Assembly: GCF_001659605.2 (NCBI RefSeq)
Contig: NC_035161.2
Location: forward strand, 3,924,265 to 3,988,264
Reading direction: 5' to 3'
Source of the DNA: Manihot esculenta
Taxonomy: Eukaryota > Streptophyta > Magnoliopsida > Malpighiales > Euphorbiaceae
Length of the DNA: 64,000 nt
Shown here: piece by piece, positions 12,476 to 21,137 of the stretch
Numbering within the stretch: position 1 is the stretch's first letter
How the letters are laid out: the number at the start of each line of letters is the position of its first letter
The notes under the pieces: model-generated
Databases searched by the model: none
Seen by the model: the letters and a program-made list of their open reading frames with translations, nothing else
What the model was told of the DNA's origin: nothing
Translations under genes and position numbers: made by a program

Positions 12476-12899
12476 TATATCACTCAAATTAATTTTTGTT
12501 AAGACAAGATCTTGAACCTGACACAAGGAGAAAGCAAGGAGAAAGCAAGGACATCATGACAAATAAAGCCCCACGACCTAAATCATGAAAACAACTGTCA
12601 CCTTCGAATTTAAAGAATCTAAGACCAATGAGGAGACCTCTGATACTACATAACAATCGCCTAAAGTAAGCCATGAGCTGGCACCACAATACAGGTCTAC
12701 ATACAGAGGGAAATGTATACTATTTTTCCACACAAATACTCTCAAATTTTTTATTCATCATTTTCTCCGGTTTACTTACTTGAGTGTCGGAGTGACTGTT
12801 ATGGACACCTATCACTTCACATTTTCTTTCTTACAGGTTTAACCAATTATAGTACAGCTCCATTTTGATCATGTTATTAGTTTATTTTCAGTAACATCA

Positions 12900-12981
12900 G
12901 TTATCATCTAATCTCCTTATATTATTAAAAATAATATATTATTGCTCATTAATTAATTCAGTTCAGTTTATCGATTTTTTG
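12900..12981 (+). repeat. AT-rich dispersed repeat copy B, middle fragment
   Basis: Contains the family's central AAAATAATATATTATT and a TTCAGTTTATCGATTTTTT right part. It continues without loss at 19726 (TAAAATCAAAC...), so the LTR element between them interrupted it. Compared with copy A, about 120 bp is missing between 9667 and 12900. Confidence 0.65.
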
Positions 12982-12986
12982 CTGAC
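12982..12986 (+). repeat. Target-site duplication CTGAC, left
   Basis: CTGAC directly precedes the LTR start TGATCAAG. The same five bases follow the 3' LTR end at 19721-19725. Removing the element and one TSD gives GATTTTTTGCTGACTAAAAT, which aligns with the uninterrupted copy A. Confidence 0.93.
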
Positions 12987-14511
12987 TGATCAAGCATAAT
13001 TTAGCCACATTTTTATCATAATTATTATTGCTTATTTACACATTTTTTAGTTTAATTTATGGTTTTTATCTTGTTTTTACAGAAAAGGAAGAAATTGCAA
13101 AATTGGAGAAAAAGTGCAGAAAATTTACAAAAGGGTGATTTGCCCAGTGATTTGCCCAGTGATTTGCCCAAAAATCTGCTCCAGTCACTACCCAGATCAA
13201 AGCTAAAGCAGAAACCCGGAGACAACAGACAGCAGTGATATGGGCAGTGATTTGCCCAAGAAACTCGAAGATCACTGGCCAAATCACTCGTAGAAGACAT
13301 AGAGTACTGACTCACAGAAAAGCGATCTGCCCAGTGATTTGCCCAATCACTTGAGGAAACTGGTCAAAGCACCGGGCAAATCACTCTGACAGCAGAAAAT
13401 TACAGCAGAGCGGGAAAATGGGCAGCAAACAGAAATCCGAATTTTCAGAAGTCCAAATCCAATCCAATCACTTCCAACACAAATCCAAGAGCCACGAAAG
13501 AGCTTCTCATCCAAGGAAATCCAATTGCAATTAAATTCAACATCAAAAGAGGAGTCCAACACCAAATCAAAAAGGGATTTCAAAACCCTAGAGAATTCTT
13601 CAGCTATAAAAGGGGAGTCTCAAAACCAGCAAAGGCATCTTCTGATCAGGAACTCAGCACCTTCTCCCTCGCCAGAAACTCTTCAGCTGTTCTTTCTTTT
13701 TCTTTCTTTTCATCTTTTGTGTATTTTAGTCACCATGAGTGGCTAAACTCATTATTTTCTAGTTGAAGTTGAGAATATTCAGATTTGTGATGAATTGGGA
13801 GGTTTAATACTCCATTGTTGAACTCTTGTTTGTTTCAATATTTATGCAATCTGATCTTTTCTATAAATATTACTTTGCTTTTAGAATCAATAAGGGCCCA
13901 TTGCTTTTAATTTGCTTAAGTAATATTGTTTGAATGATTTAGGTCCGTAATTGCTTAGGTTGTTCAAATACACATTTAATCAGGTTGCATAATCTAAACT
14001 TGACCACGCGGTTGGCAAGGATAGAATTGGGTTTCTCTAAGTCTTAATGCAATCAACAGTTGTTCGATGCTATAATGCCCCAAGGACGTTCCTTGGCAAC
14101 TTGTTGATTAGTGTTTGATTAGCGAACGTTTCCTAATCAAACTAGAACTAAGGAGGAATTTGGATTGTGAGAAGCGTCTTCCACAACCAAAACTAATTTA
14201 TTGAAATCAAATAGGAGTCTTTAATAATCAATGATCAATTCTGAACAAACTGAATTAGACTCACACTTCAGCTAGAATCTCTTTCTCATTGGAATTCCTT
14301 TTCAATTAAATTATTGTTCTCTTTTGCTTTTAGATTTTAACTCATCAAAACAAACCCCCATCTTTTACTTATTTGTTATTACTTGCCTTAGTCATTATTA
14401 GGAAGATACTTGGTGTCAATTCCCTGTGGTTCGACCCTATTGCCACTATCTACAAATTTATTTGTTGATTGATAATAGGTTATTTTTGACGGCTTCGACA
14501 ACCGCCTATCA
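12987..14511 (+). repeat. 5' LTR
   Basis: 1525 bp, TGATCAAGC...CCTATCA. It contains the GATTTGCCC motif in several copies, including three in tandem at 13137-13172 (the 3' LTR has two). A TATA-like box CTATAAAAGG lies at about 13602-13611, followed by a pyrimidine-rich leader, so transcription probably starts near 13635. The rest (13750-14511) would be the R/U5 part. Confidence 0.93.
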
Positions 14512-14516
14512 AAAAT

Positions 14517-14534
14517 TGGCGCCGTTGCCGGGGA
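14517..14534 (+). promoter_or_regulatory. Primer binding site, tRNA-Asp(GTC)
   Basis: TGGCGCCGTTGCCGGGGA lies 5 bp after the LTR end. It is an 18-nt perfect complement to the 3' end (with CCA) of plant tRNA-Asp(GUC) as I remember that tRNA. Use of this primer is common in Athila/Tat-group elements. Confidence 0.88.
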
Positions 14535-14563
14535 ATTGATTTAAACTAACATATTTTCCTTTT

Positions 14564-14650
14564 ATGACCAGGGCTGATCGTAAAGAAGCTATTCTTTACG
14601 ATCCAGAAATTGAACGCACTGCTAAGACCTTACAAGCATGGCTACGGTAA
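14564..14650 (+). CDS. Short first gag ORF ending at a splice-donor-like site
   Basis: ATG at 14564 encodes 28 residues starting MTRADRKEAILYDPEIERT and ends at TAA 14648. The N-terminal motif 'DPEIERT' is how gag begins in Athila/Tat-like elements. The stop falls inside CTACG|GTAAGTATG, an excellent plant 5' splice site. The downstream ORF (14638-17049) is in another frame. Either splicing joins this start to later sequence, or a small indel broke gag. An acceptor cannot be chosen by eye. Confidence 0.5.
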   Translation: MTRADRKEAILYDPEIERTAKTLQAWLR

Positions 14651-17049
14651 GTATGTCTTTTCTCTCTTCTCAAATTTCTGAACTAACCTCTATTGTGAGA
14701 AATTATAGTCAAGCTCGACAAGTTCAACAACTTCAACAAGCACATGCATTTGAAGGATTCTATGGACAACCAAGACATAATCCCTACCTTGACACATACA
14801 ATACAGGTTGGGGAGACAATCTGAGCTATGGCTATGCTAGGACAGACCACTACCATGACTACCAAAGAGATCTGCAATATAATCCATGTTGGGGGGACAA
14901 TCCGAATTATGGCTATGCAAGGGCTGACTACTACCAAAACTATCAAGCCCAAGCAACACCTCAAAACTCCAATATGGAACTTGAAGAGATGGTGAGGAAA
15001 TTGGAAATTTCTGGGAAAATTCTCCAACAGCAAGTGGATCAAGCGGTCAACTCAGTGGACGCATACATATTAAGAAGAGAGGAAGAGCTTCAAGATCTAT
15101 GGGACGATGACGAGGAAACAGACCAAGCTGCTGAGTCTGCGGCACAAATCACCACTGCAGAACCTGCTGCTGTCCAAAAATCAGCACCAACCGAAGCTCC
15201 TGCTGCAAAAACAGCACCTGCTGTCCAAAAATCAGCAACCTCAGAAATTGCCCCCACTGAACCAGAAGTTGCTGCACTTGCTGAAATTGCCAAAATTACA
15301 CCAGAAATTACAGAATTTGCTGCTGTCCAAGTTGCTGAAAATAGAGACAGCAACTGCTGTCAAACTGCCACAACCACTGCTGCCCGCAAATCAGCACCAG
15401 CCGAAGTACCTGGTACATCCCCTGCTGCTGTCCATAAACCAGCAACTGCTGGAAGTGCCCCAACTGAACCAAAATCTGCTGAAATTTCTGAAACAAACCA
15501 GCCCCCTGGACAATCCAGCACAACCAGATTGCTAGCACAGGTAAGTTGTTGTTTGCCCTCCCAAACTGAGATAAATCCAAGACAAAATGCTAGTGCCATC
15601 ACATTGAGGATTGGAAAGGAATTGCAAGACAATAGGGCTGAAAAATTGCAAAAACAGGCCATGGAAGAAATTCTGCCAGAAAGTGATCAGGGCAGTGATT
15701 TGCCCAATTCACTAGTAGAAACTGACCCGATCGTTGGGCAAACTGAGCTGTCCAGTAGTGATTTGCCCAAATCACTAGAAAAGGCAGAGAGTGATCTGCC
15801 CAAATCAACAGACCAGGCAGAATCCATTCAAAGGCAGAAACAGCAACTTATGGAGAAATTCAAGGTACCTCCTCCCTTCCCAAAGAGATTTGCAAGATCC
15901 CAAAAGGAGAAAGAGGAAAAAGAGATATTGGAGACACTTCGCAAAGTGGAAATCAACATACCCCTACTTGATGCTATCAAACAAATACCAAGGTATGCTA
16001 AATTTCTCAAAGAGCTATGCACCAATAGGAGGAAACTTGCTGAACATAAAAAGGTAAGTGTGGGGGAGTGTGTCTCAGCTGTCATTCAAAGGAAACTTCC
16101 CACCAAATGCAAGGATAGAGGAATGTTTGCCATTTCATGCAAAATAGGCAACATAGGAATAAAGAAGGCCATGTGTGACCTTGGAGCTTCAATAAATGTC
16201 ATGCCTCTTTCTATTTTTAACTTGTTGAATGCAGGTACACTCAAGGGCACCAGCATTATGATCCAATTGGCTGATCGATCTGTTGTCTATCCCAAGGGAG
16301 TGCTAGAAGATGTGTTGGTGCAAGTGGACCAATTAGTCTTTCCAGCAGATTTTTATGTTATTGACATGGAGGAAGACAAGGGCAAAATCACCTCTGATAT
16401 CCTACTTGGAAGACCATTCTTAAGTACAGCAAGAACTAAAATTGATGTGCATGATGGCACATTGACCATGGAGTTTGAAGGGGAAATTATAAAATTTAAT
16501 GTTTATGATGCCATGAAATTCCCCAATGATGTTTCTCCTGTTTATGGCCTTGATATAATTGATGATTTAAGTCAAGAAACTTTTGATTTTGATCAAGAAA
16601 ATTTACTTTATGATGGTCTTTGCAGGAAAGGAGAAGTGGACAGCAACATCACTGAAGCAGAAAAAACAGCAGACTGCTGTAACTTGCTGGATGTGGGTGA
16701 TTTGCCCGGTGATTTGCCCAGAATACCAGAAAATCTGCTCAAATCACAGCTCAAATCAGACAGTAAGCAGACAGAAAATGCACCAGAACTGAAACCCTTG
16801 CCTAATCACCTCAAATATGCCTACTTGGGAGCTGGAAATACACTTCCAGTAATTATTTCTAACCAGCTCAGCCAAGAAGAAGAGGAAAAGCTCTTTGATG
16901 TGTTGAGGAAGCACAAGAAAGCAATTGGGTGGACCTTGGAGGACATAAAAGGCACCTCAAGACCATTCGATGGAGGCTCAAGACAGGATGCAGCACATGG
17001 AAGACATGTTGCAGCTGCTGGTTCAACATTTTCTGCCCCAGCACCGTGA
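14638..17049 (+). CDS. Truncated gag-protease polyprotein of non-autonomous LTR element
   Basis: One open frame of 803 aa. Residues 30-105 contain a duplicated Tyr/Asn-rich stretch (WGDNLSYGYAR / WGDNPNYGYAR). Residues 150-300 are an Ala/Pro/Glu-rich low-complexity linker. Residues about 350-400 repeat SDLP(N/K)S. A retropepsin-like domain spans about 470-640: CDLGASINVMP with the catalytic Asp at 514, then LADRSVVYPKGVLEDVLVQV and DILLGRPFLSTA. Residues about 728-772 match the lead-in to reverse transcriptase (KHKKAIGWTLEDIKG), after which the reading becomes unrelated and stops. The usual gag capsid core is not recognisable, and all of RT, RNase H and integrase are missing. The first true start may be the short ORF at 14564. 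Whether any protein is made is unknown. Confidence 0.8.
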   Translation: MATVSMSFLSSQISELTSIVRNYSQARQVQQLQQAHAFEGFYGQPRHNPYLDTYNTGWGDNLSYGYARTDHYHDYQRDLQYNPCWGDNPNYGYARADYYQNYQAQATPQNSNMELEEMVRKLEISGKILQQQVDQAVNSVDAYILRREEELQDLWDDDEETDQAAESAAQITTAEPAAVQKSAPTEAPAAKTAPAVQKSATSEIAPTEPEVAALAEIAKITPEITEFAAVQVAENRDSNCCQTATTTAARKSAPAEVPGTSPAAVHKPATAGSAPTEPKSAEISETNQPPGQSSTTRLLAQVSCCLPSQTEINPRQNASAITLRIGKELQDNRAEKLQKQAMEEILPESDQGSDLPNSLVETDPIVGQTELSSSDLPKSLEKAESDLPKSTDQAESIQRQKQQLMEKFKVPPPFPKRFARSQKEKEEKEILETLRKVEINIPLLDAIKQIPRYAKFLKELCTNRRKLAEHKKVSVGECVSAVIQRKLPTKCKDRGMFAISCKIGNIGIKKAMCDLGASINVMPLSIFNLLNAGTLKGTSIMIQLADRSVVYPKGVLEDVLVQVDQLVFPADFYVIDMEEDKGKITSDILLGRPFLSTARTKIDVHDGTLTMEFEGEIIKFNVYDAMKFPNDVSPVYGLDIIDDLSQETFDFDQENLLYDGLCRKGEVDSNITEAEKTADCCNLLDVGDLPGDLPRIPENLLKSQLKSDSKQTENAPELKPLPNHLKYAYLGAGNTLPVIISNQLSQEEEEKLFDVLRKHKKAIGWTLEDIKGTSRPFDGGSRQDAAHGRHVAAAGSTFSAPAP

Positions 17050-17630
17050 CAGATAGCGATTTGCCCAGTGATTTGCCCAGTGCTTGCCCAAGTCACTGGT
17101 CAAATCACTCACAGGCTAGGAAGTCCCTTTCCCTTTTCTCCTTCATTTATCTATATATATATTCAAACATTGAGGACAATATTTGGGATAGGTGTGGGGG
17201 TACTGGAGAGTATTTATTCACTGATCACACCATCTTTTGATTTCTATTTGTTTCTTTTTGTTTCTTTGTGTTTCTTTTTGCATTATTCTTACCCTTTTTG
17301 CACACACCAGAATTTTTTTTCACTTTTTGCACACACACACAGAATTTTGTCTTAGCTTTTGCTCTACTCAACATAGATAACAAGGTTAAAAGAGTCTCCT
17401 TATCTCATGACCCCATTGATTTGCCACCCCTTTAAGCCTAAATTGAATCACTCACAGTATGTTACCTTCACTTAGGGAGTTTTTCTCTTGAATTGAATCC
17501 TTAAATGTGCTAAGGTCAAGAGAAATAAAAATACAAATGCATGCAAACATAAAGCTAGTGTAACTCCCTATGAGTTGATTTGCCCAAACTATCATAAAAA
17601 ATCAGCACAAAGCACAAATCATAAACCTGT

Positions 17631-17880
17631 TCCAATGGTCTAAAACTATGAACTGTGCCTAAAAGCCACTTGGAGAAGTTACTGACTGAGTAACCGGGGG
17701 TGTATCACCCATGTACACAATCGCGTAAAAAGGTCAGTAATTTTTTCAAGCAAATAAGTTTCGATGGTCTAGACTATGAACAAAGCTAGTAGCCACTTGA
17801 ACAAGTGACTAACTGAGTAACCGGGGGTGTATCACCCATGTACACAATCGCGTAAAAAGGTTAGTGACTTTTTCAGGCAA
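17631..17880 (+). repeat. 125-bp tandem duplication with invariant hairpin core
   Basis: Two units (about 17631-17757 and 17758-17880) start with (A/T)GGTCTA.(A)ACTATGAAC and end in TTTTTCA(A/G)GCAA. Flanks differ at many positions, but a core of over 45 bp beginning ACTGAGTAACCGGGGGTGTA and ending TCGCGTAAAAAGGT is identical in both. The core holds the inverted repeat GGGTG-TAT-CACCC and a second overlapping one, GTGTA...TACAC. Confidence 0.85.
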
Positions 17881-18192
17881 GGATAAGAATAAGTGCTGCT
17901 AAAAATAAAAATAAAAATAAAAAGAAAGAGAGAAGAAAATGGGCAAATCACTCCTAGGGGTTGCATTAAAACTAACATAAAGGAATAAGCATGATTGAAC
18001 CAAAAACCTTTCTCTTGACCATGGTAGGTGAAAGGAAACAAGGAAAGGAGAGGATGACCTTAGTGCATGTACTCTATACTGTGATACTTCAATTTAGGAG
18101 TCTAGGGGGGCTGATTAAGTGGAACTTAGGCTCTAAGGAAAAAGGGGGCTTGATTGGCTAAGTTATTTGTTGCTTGAGGACAAGCAAGAAGC

Positions 18193-18207
18193 TAGGTGTG
18201 GGGTATT
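18193..18207 (+). promoter_or_regulatory. Polypurine tract region of the LTR element
   Basis: The sequence TAGGTGTGGGGTATT immediately precedes the 3' LTR. A G-rich 'GGTGTGGGG' tract is the usual plus-strand primer in this group. A similar GGTGTGGGGG occurs at 17191-17200 and could be a relic of an internal tract. Confidence 0.7.
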
Positions 18208-19720
18208 TGATCAAGCATAATTTAGCCACATTTTTATCATAATTATTATTGCTTATTTACACATTTTTTAGTTTAATTTATGGTTTTTATCTTATTTTTA
18301 CAGAAAAGGAAGAAATTGCAAAATTGGAGAAAAAGTGCAGAAAATTTACAAAAGGGTGATTTGCCCAGTGATTTGCCCAAAAATCTGCTCCAGTCACTGC
18401 CCAGATCAAAGCTAAAGCAGAAACCCGGAGACAACAGACAGCAGTGATATGGGCAGTGATTTGCCCAAGAAACTCGAAGATCACTGGCCAAATCACTCGT
18501 AGAAGACATAGAGTACTGACTCACAGAAAAGCGATCTGCCCAGTGATTTGCCCAATCACTTGAGGAAACTGGTCAAAGCACCGGGCAAATCACTCTGACA
18601 GCAGAAAATTACAACAGAGCGGGAAAATGGGCAGCAAACAGAAATCCGAATTTTCAGAAGTCCAAATCCAATCCAATCACTTCCAACACAAATCCAAGAG
18701 CCACGAAAGAGCTTCTCATCCAAGGAAATCCAATTGCAATTAAATTCAACATCAAAAGAGGAGTCCAACACCAAATCAAAAAGGGATTTCAAAACCCTAG
18801 AGAATTCTTCAGCTATAAAAGGGGAGTCTCAAAACCAGCAAAGGCATCTTCTGATCAGGAACTCAGCACCTTCTCCCTCGCCAGAAACTCTTCAGCTGTT
18901 CTTTCTTTTTCTTTCTTTTCATCTTTTGTGTATTTTAGTCACCATGAGTGGCTAAACTCATTATTTTCTAGTTGAAGTTGAGAATATTCAGATTTGTGAT
19001 GAATTGGGAGGTTTAATACTCCATTGTTGAACTCTTGTTTGTTTCAATATTTATGCAATCTGATCTTTTCTATAAATATTACTTTGCTTTTAGAATCAAT
19101 AAGGGCCCATTGCTTTTAATTTGCTTAAGTAATATTGTTTGAATGATTTAGGTCCGTAATTGCTTAGGTTGTTCAAATACACATTTAATCAGGTTGCATA
19201 ATCTAAACTTGACCACGCGGTTGGCAAGGATAGAATTGGGTTTCTCTAAGTCTTAATGCAATCAACAGTTGTTCGATGCTATAATGCCCCAAGGACGTTC
19301 CTTGGCAACTTGTTGATTAGTGTTTGATTAGCGAACGTTTCCTAATCAAACTAGAACTAAGGAGGAATTTGGATTGTGAGAAGCGTCTTCCACAACCAAA
19401 ACTAATTTATTGAAATCAAATAGGAGTCTTTAATAATCAATGATCAATTCTGAACAAACTGAATTAGACTCACACTTCAGCTAGAATCTCTTTCTCATTG
19501 GAATTCCTTTTCAATTAAATTATTGTTCTCTTTTGCTTTTAGATTTTAACTCATCAAAACAAACCCCCATCTTTTACTTATTTGTTATTACTGGCCTTAG
19601 TCATTATTAGGAAGATACTTGGTGTCAATTCCCTGTGGTTCGACCCTATTGCCACTATCTACAAATTTATTTGTTGATTGATAATAGGTTATTTTTTACG
19701 GCTTCGACAACCGCCTATCA
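18208..19720 (+). repeat. 3' LTR
   Basis: 1513 bp, the same as the 5' LTR except five substitutions seen by eye and one fewer 12-bp TGATTTGCCCAG unit. It ends CCTATCA, directly followed by the CTGAC duplication. Confidence 0.93.
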
Positions 19721-19830
19721 CTGACTAAAATCAAACTAAATCAAAATAATTAAAAAATTTAAAATAAAAATAAAACTAAACGAAAAAAAATTTCAAATTA
19801 ATTTAATTCAATTAAACTGCATTCTGATTA
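19721..19830 (+). repeat. TSD CTGAC and right fragment of repeat copy B
   Basis: CTGAC (19721-19725), then AT-rich sequence matching the right third of copy A (AAATCAAACTAAATCAAAATAATT... ATTTAATTCAATTAAAC). It completes the repeat broken at 9667 and 12981. Confidence 0.7.
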
Positions 19831-21137
19831 CCTACCTACTAAAACTCTTACTAATTAAAGCTTGTTTAATATATTAATTTAATATTAAATACAATAATTT
19901 GGACAATTTAGCCACAGAGTTAAATCTAATCCATTTTTTTAATATAGTATTGAAGTGATCCTGATATTAATATAAACCATCCCATGAATGTTTACAGGTA
20001 AATTATTAAATTTATCCTTAAATTATATAATAAAAATAAAAAAAGGTTAAATTCCATTTTCAGTTTATATTTATTTTTAAACTATCATTAAAAAAAACTC
20101 AAATACAATTATTACTTTTTAGAATTTTGAAGTATAAGTTACCATCTATTTAATTTATTTGTATTATTTAAATTTATTTGAGAAAAATAAAATTTAATGT
20201 TTTTAATTTATTTATAATTTAAAGATAAATTCAACCTTTTTAACTAATATTTACACTTGCAAACTTTAAACTTCACATTCAGCTTACATTTTTTTATCAG
20301 AAAAAATAAAAAAAATGAGAAAATATTAGAGTGCTTGAAATCATTATGTGGGTCTTTACAAATCATGAGATATTCACCTTTAATCCTCATGCTCTGAATG
20401 TTCACCGTCATTTTTTTTAATCTATTTTATAGGGCATTTTATTATAAGTTTAATATTATTATTTAAAATTATTTCTTGTTTTTAAAATTATTTCTCAAAT
20501 AATTTAAAAAGTGATATGAAAAATTATAATTGTAATTTTCTTTAAAATATATAGTTTTTTCTGTTTTATTTTTTAATATATATTACTATTAGCATAAAAA
20601 CACATAAGAATGTAATTCCATTCCACATCAAATTATAAAATTATAAATTAATATGTTAAAAAGCTTATTATCATTTTAAGAATTTAATATTGAATTTGAA
20701 AATTATTAGACGAATATTTATTAAAAATAATTATGATTAATTTTAATTAGTCAACAATTCCATGAAATGAGAATAACATATCAAAATGTATTAATATTTA
20801 ATTTAATTATTTTTAAAAATCAATTTTCTCAAAAGAATTATTTATTTATTTATTTTTATTTTTGAGGACCTAGTAATTATTAGATTCAACAATTTCTGCA
20901 CATTATACTATAGTTGGTCATGCACACAATAACTTTTCCCACTTTCCTTAATGATTAGACGTTTATCTTTTGGTAATCAAAATCTAAAAACATTCAAATT
21001 ATTAAATTAAGTAATAGAATTACTATTTGATTTCTAGATTTTAAATAAATTTAATAATTGATTTTTATTTCAAAATTATTTTATTAAAATATTTTTATAT
21101 TTTATACAATTAAATTATAATTATTCTAAAAAAAATT
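19831..21137. other. AT-rich intergenic DNA, no gene seen
   Basis: Low-complexity DNA with no conserved frame on either strand. It ends at the LTR start TGATAATGCTTTG at 21138. Confidence 0.5.

Larger units (their letters stand above)
9668..12899 (+). mobile_element. Decayed non-autonomous Ty3/gypsy (Tat-like) LTR element
   Basis: The 3' ends of two related LTRs flank it. Positions 9990-10172 and 12700-12899 share the CACACAAATA(T/C)TCTCAA stretch, TTGACTTGAGCGTCGG / TTACTTGAGTGTCGG, GGACACC(C/T)A, TTTCTTA(T/C)AGGTTTA and a terminal CA(G/A)(C/T)AACATCA. Between them is a broken gag (10283-11059), then about 1.4 kb of tandem-repeat arrays. No protease, reverse transcriptase or integrase was seen. 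The left border is set at TGTTCACATGG because flanking repeat copy B stops there; the outer part of the 3' LTR is too diverged to align by eye. No convincing target duplication (GGTA versus GTTA). Confidence 0.65.
12987..19720 (+). mobile_element. Young non-autonomous Ty3/gypsy (Athila/Tat-like) LTR retrotransposon
   Basis: Complete 6.7-kb element: 5' LTR 12987-14511, tRNA-Asp primer site, 3.7-kb internal region, polypurine stretch before 18208, 3' LTR 18208-19720, and a 5-bp duplication CTGAC on both sides. The LTRs start TGAT and end ATCA. By eye they differ at five bases and one 12-bp repeat unit over about 1.5 kb, so the insertion is recent. The internal region has a gag/protease-like ORF but pol stops at the very start of reverse transcriptase, and no RNase H or integrase was seen. 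It therefore needs a partner element for movement. DLGASINVMP and the tRNA-Asp site place it near Athila/Tat. Confidence 0.93.

Noticed and set aside
13052..13315. Minus-strand ORFs with (GKS/WANH) repeats in the LTRs
   Set aside because: They are translations of the tandem GATTTGCCC motif, present identically in both LTRs, with no coding signal.
15090..15808. Several opposite- or other-frame ORFs over the Ala/Pro/Gln-rich part of the 14638-17049 ORF
   Set aside because: They are shadows caused by biased GCT/CCA/CAA codon repeats; none has a recognisable domain.
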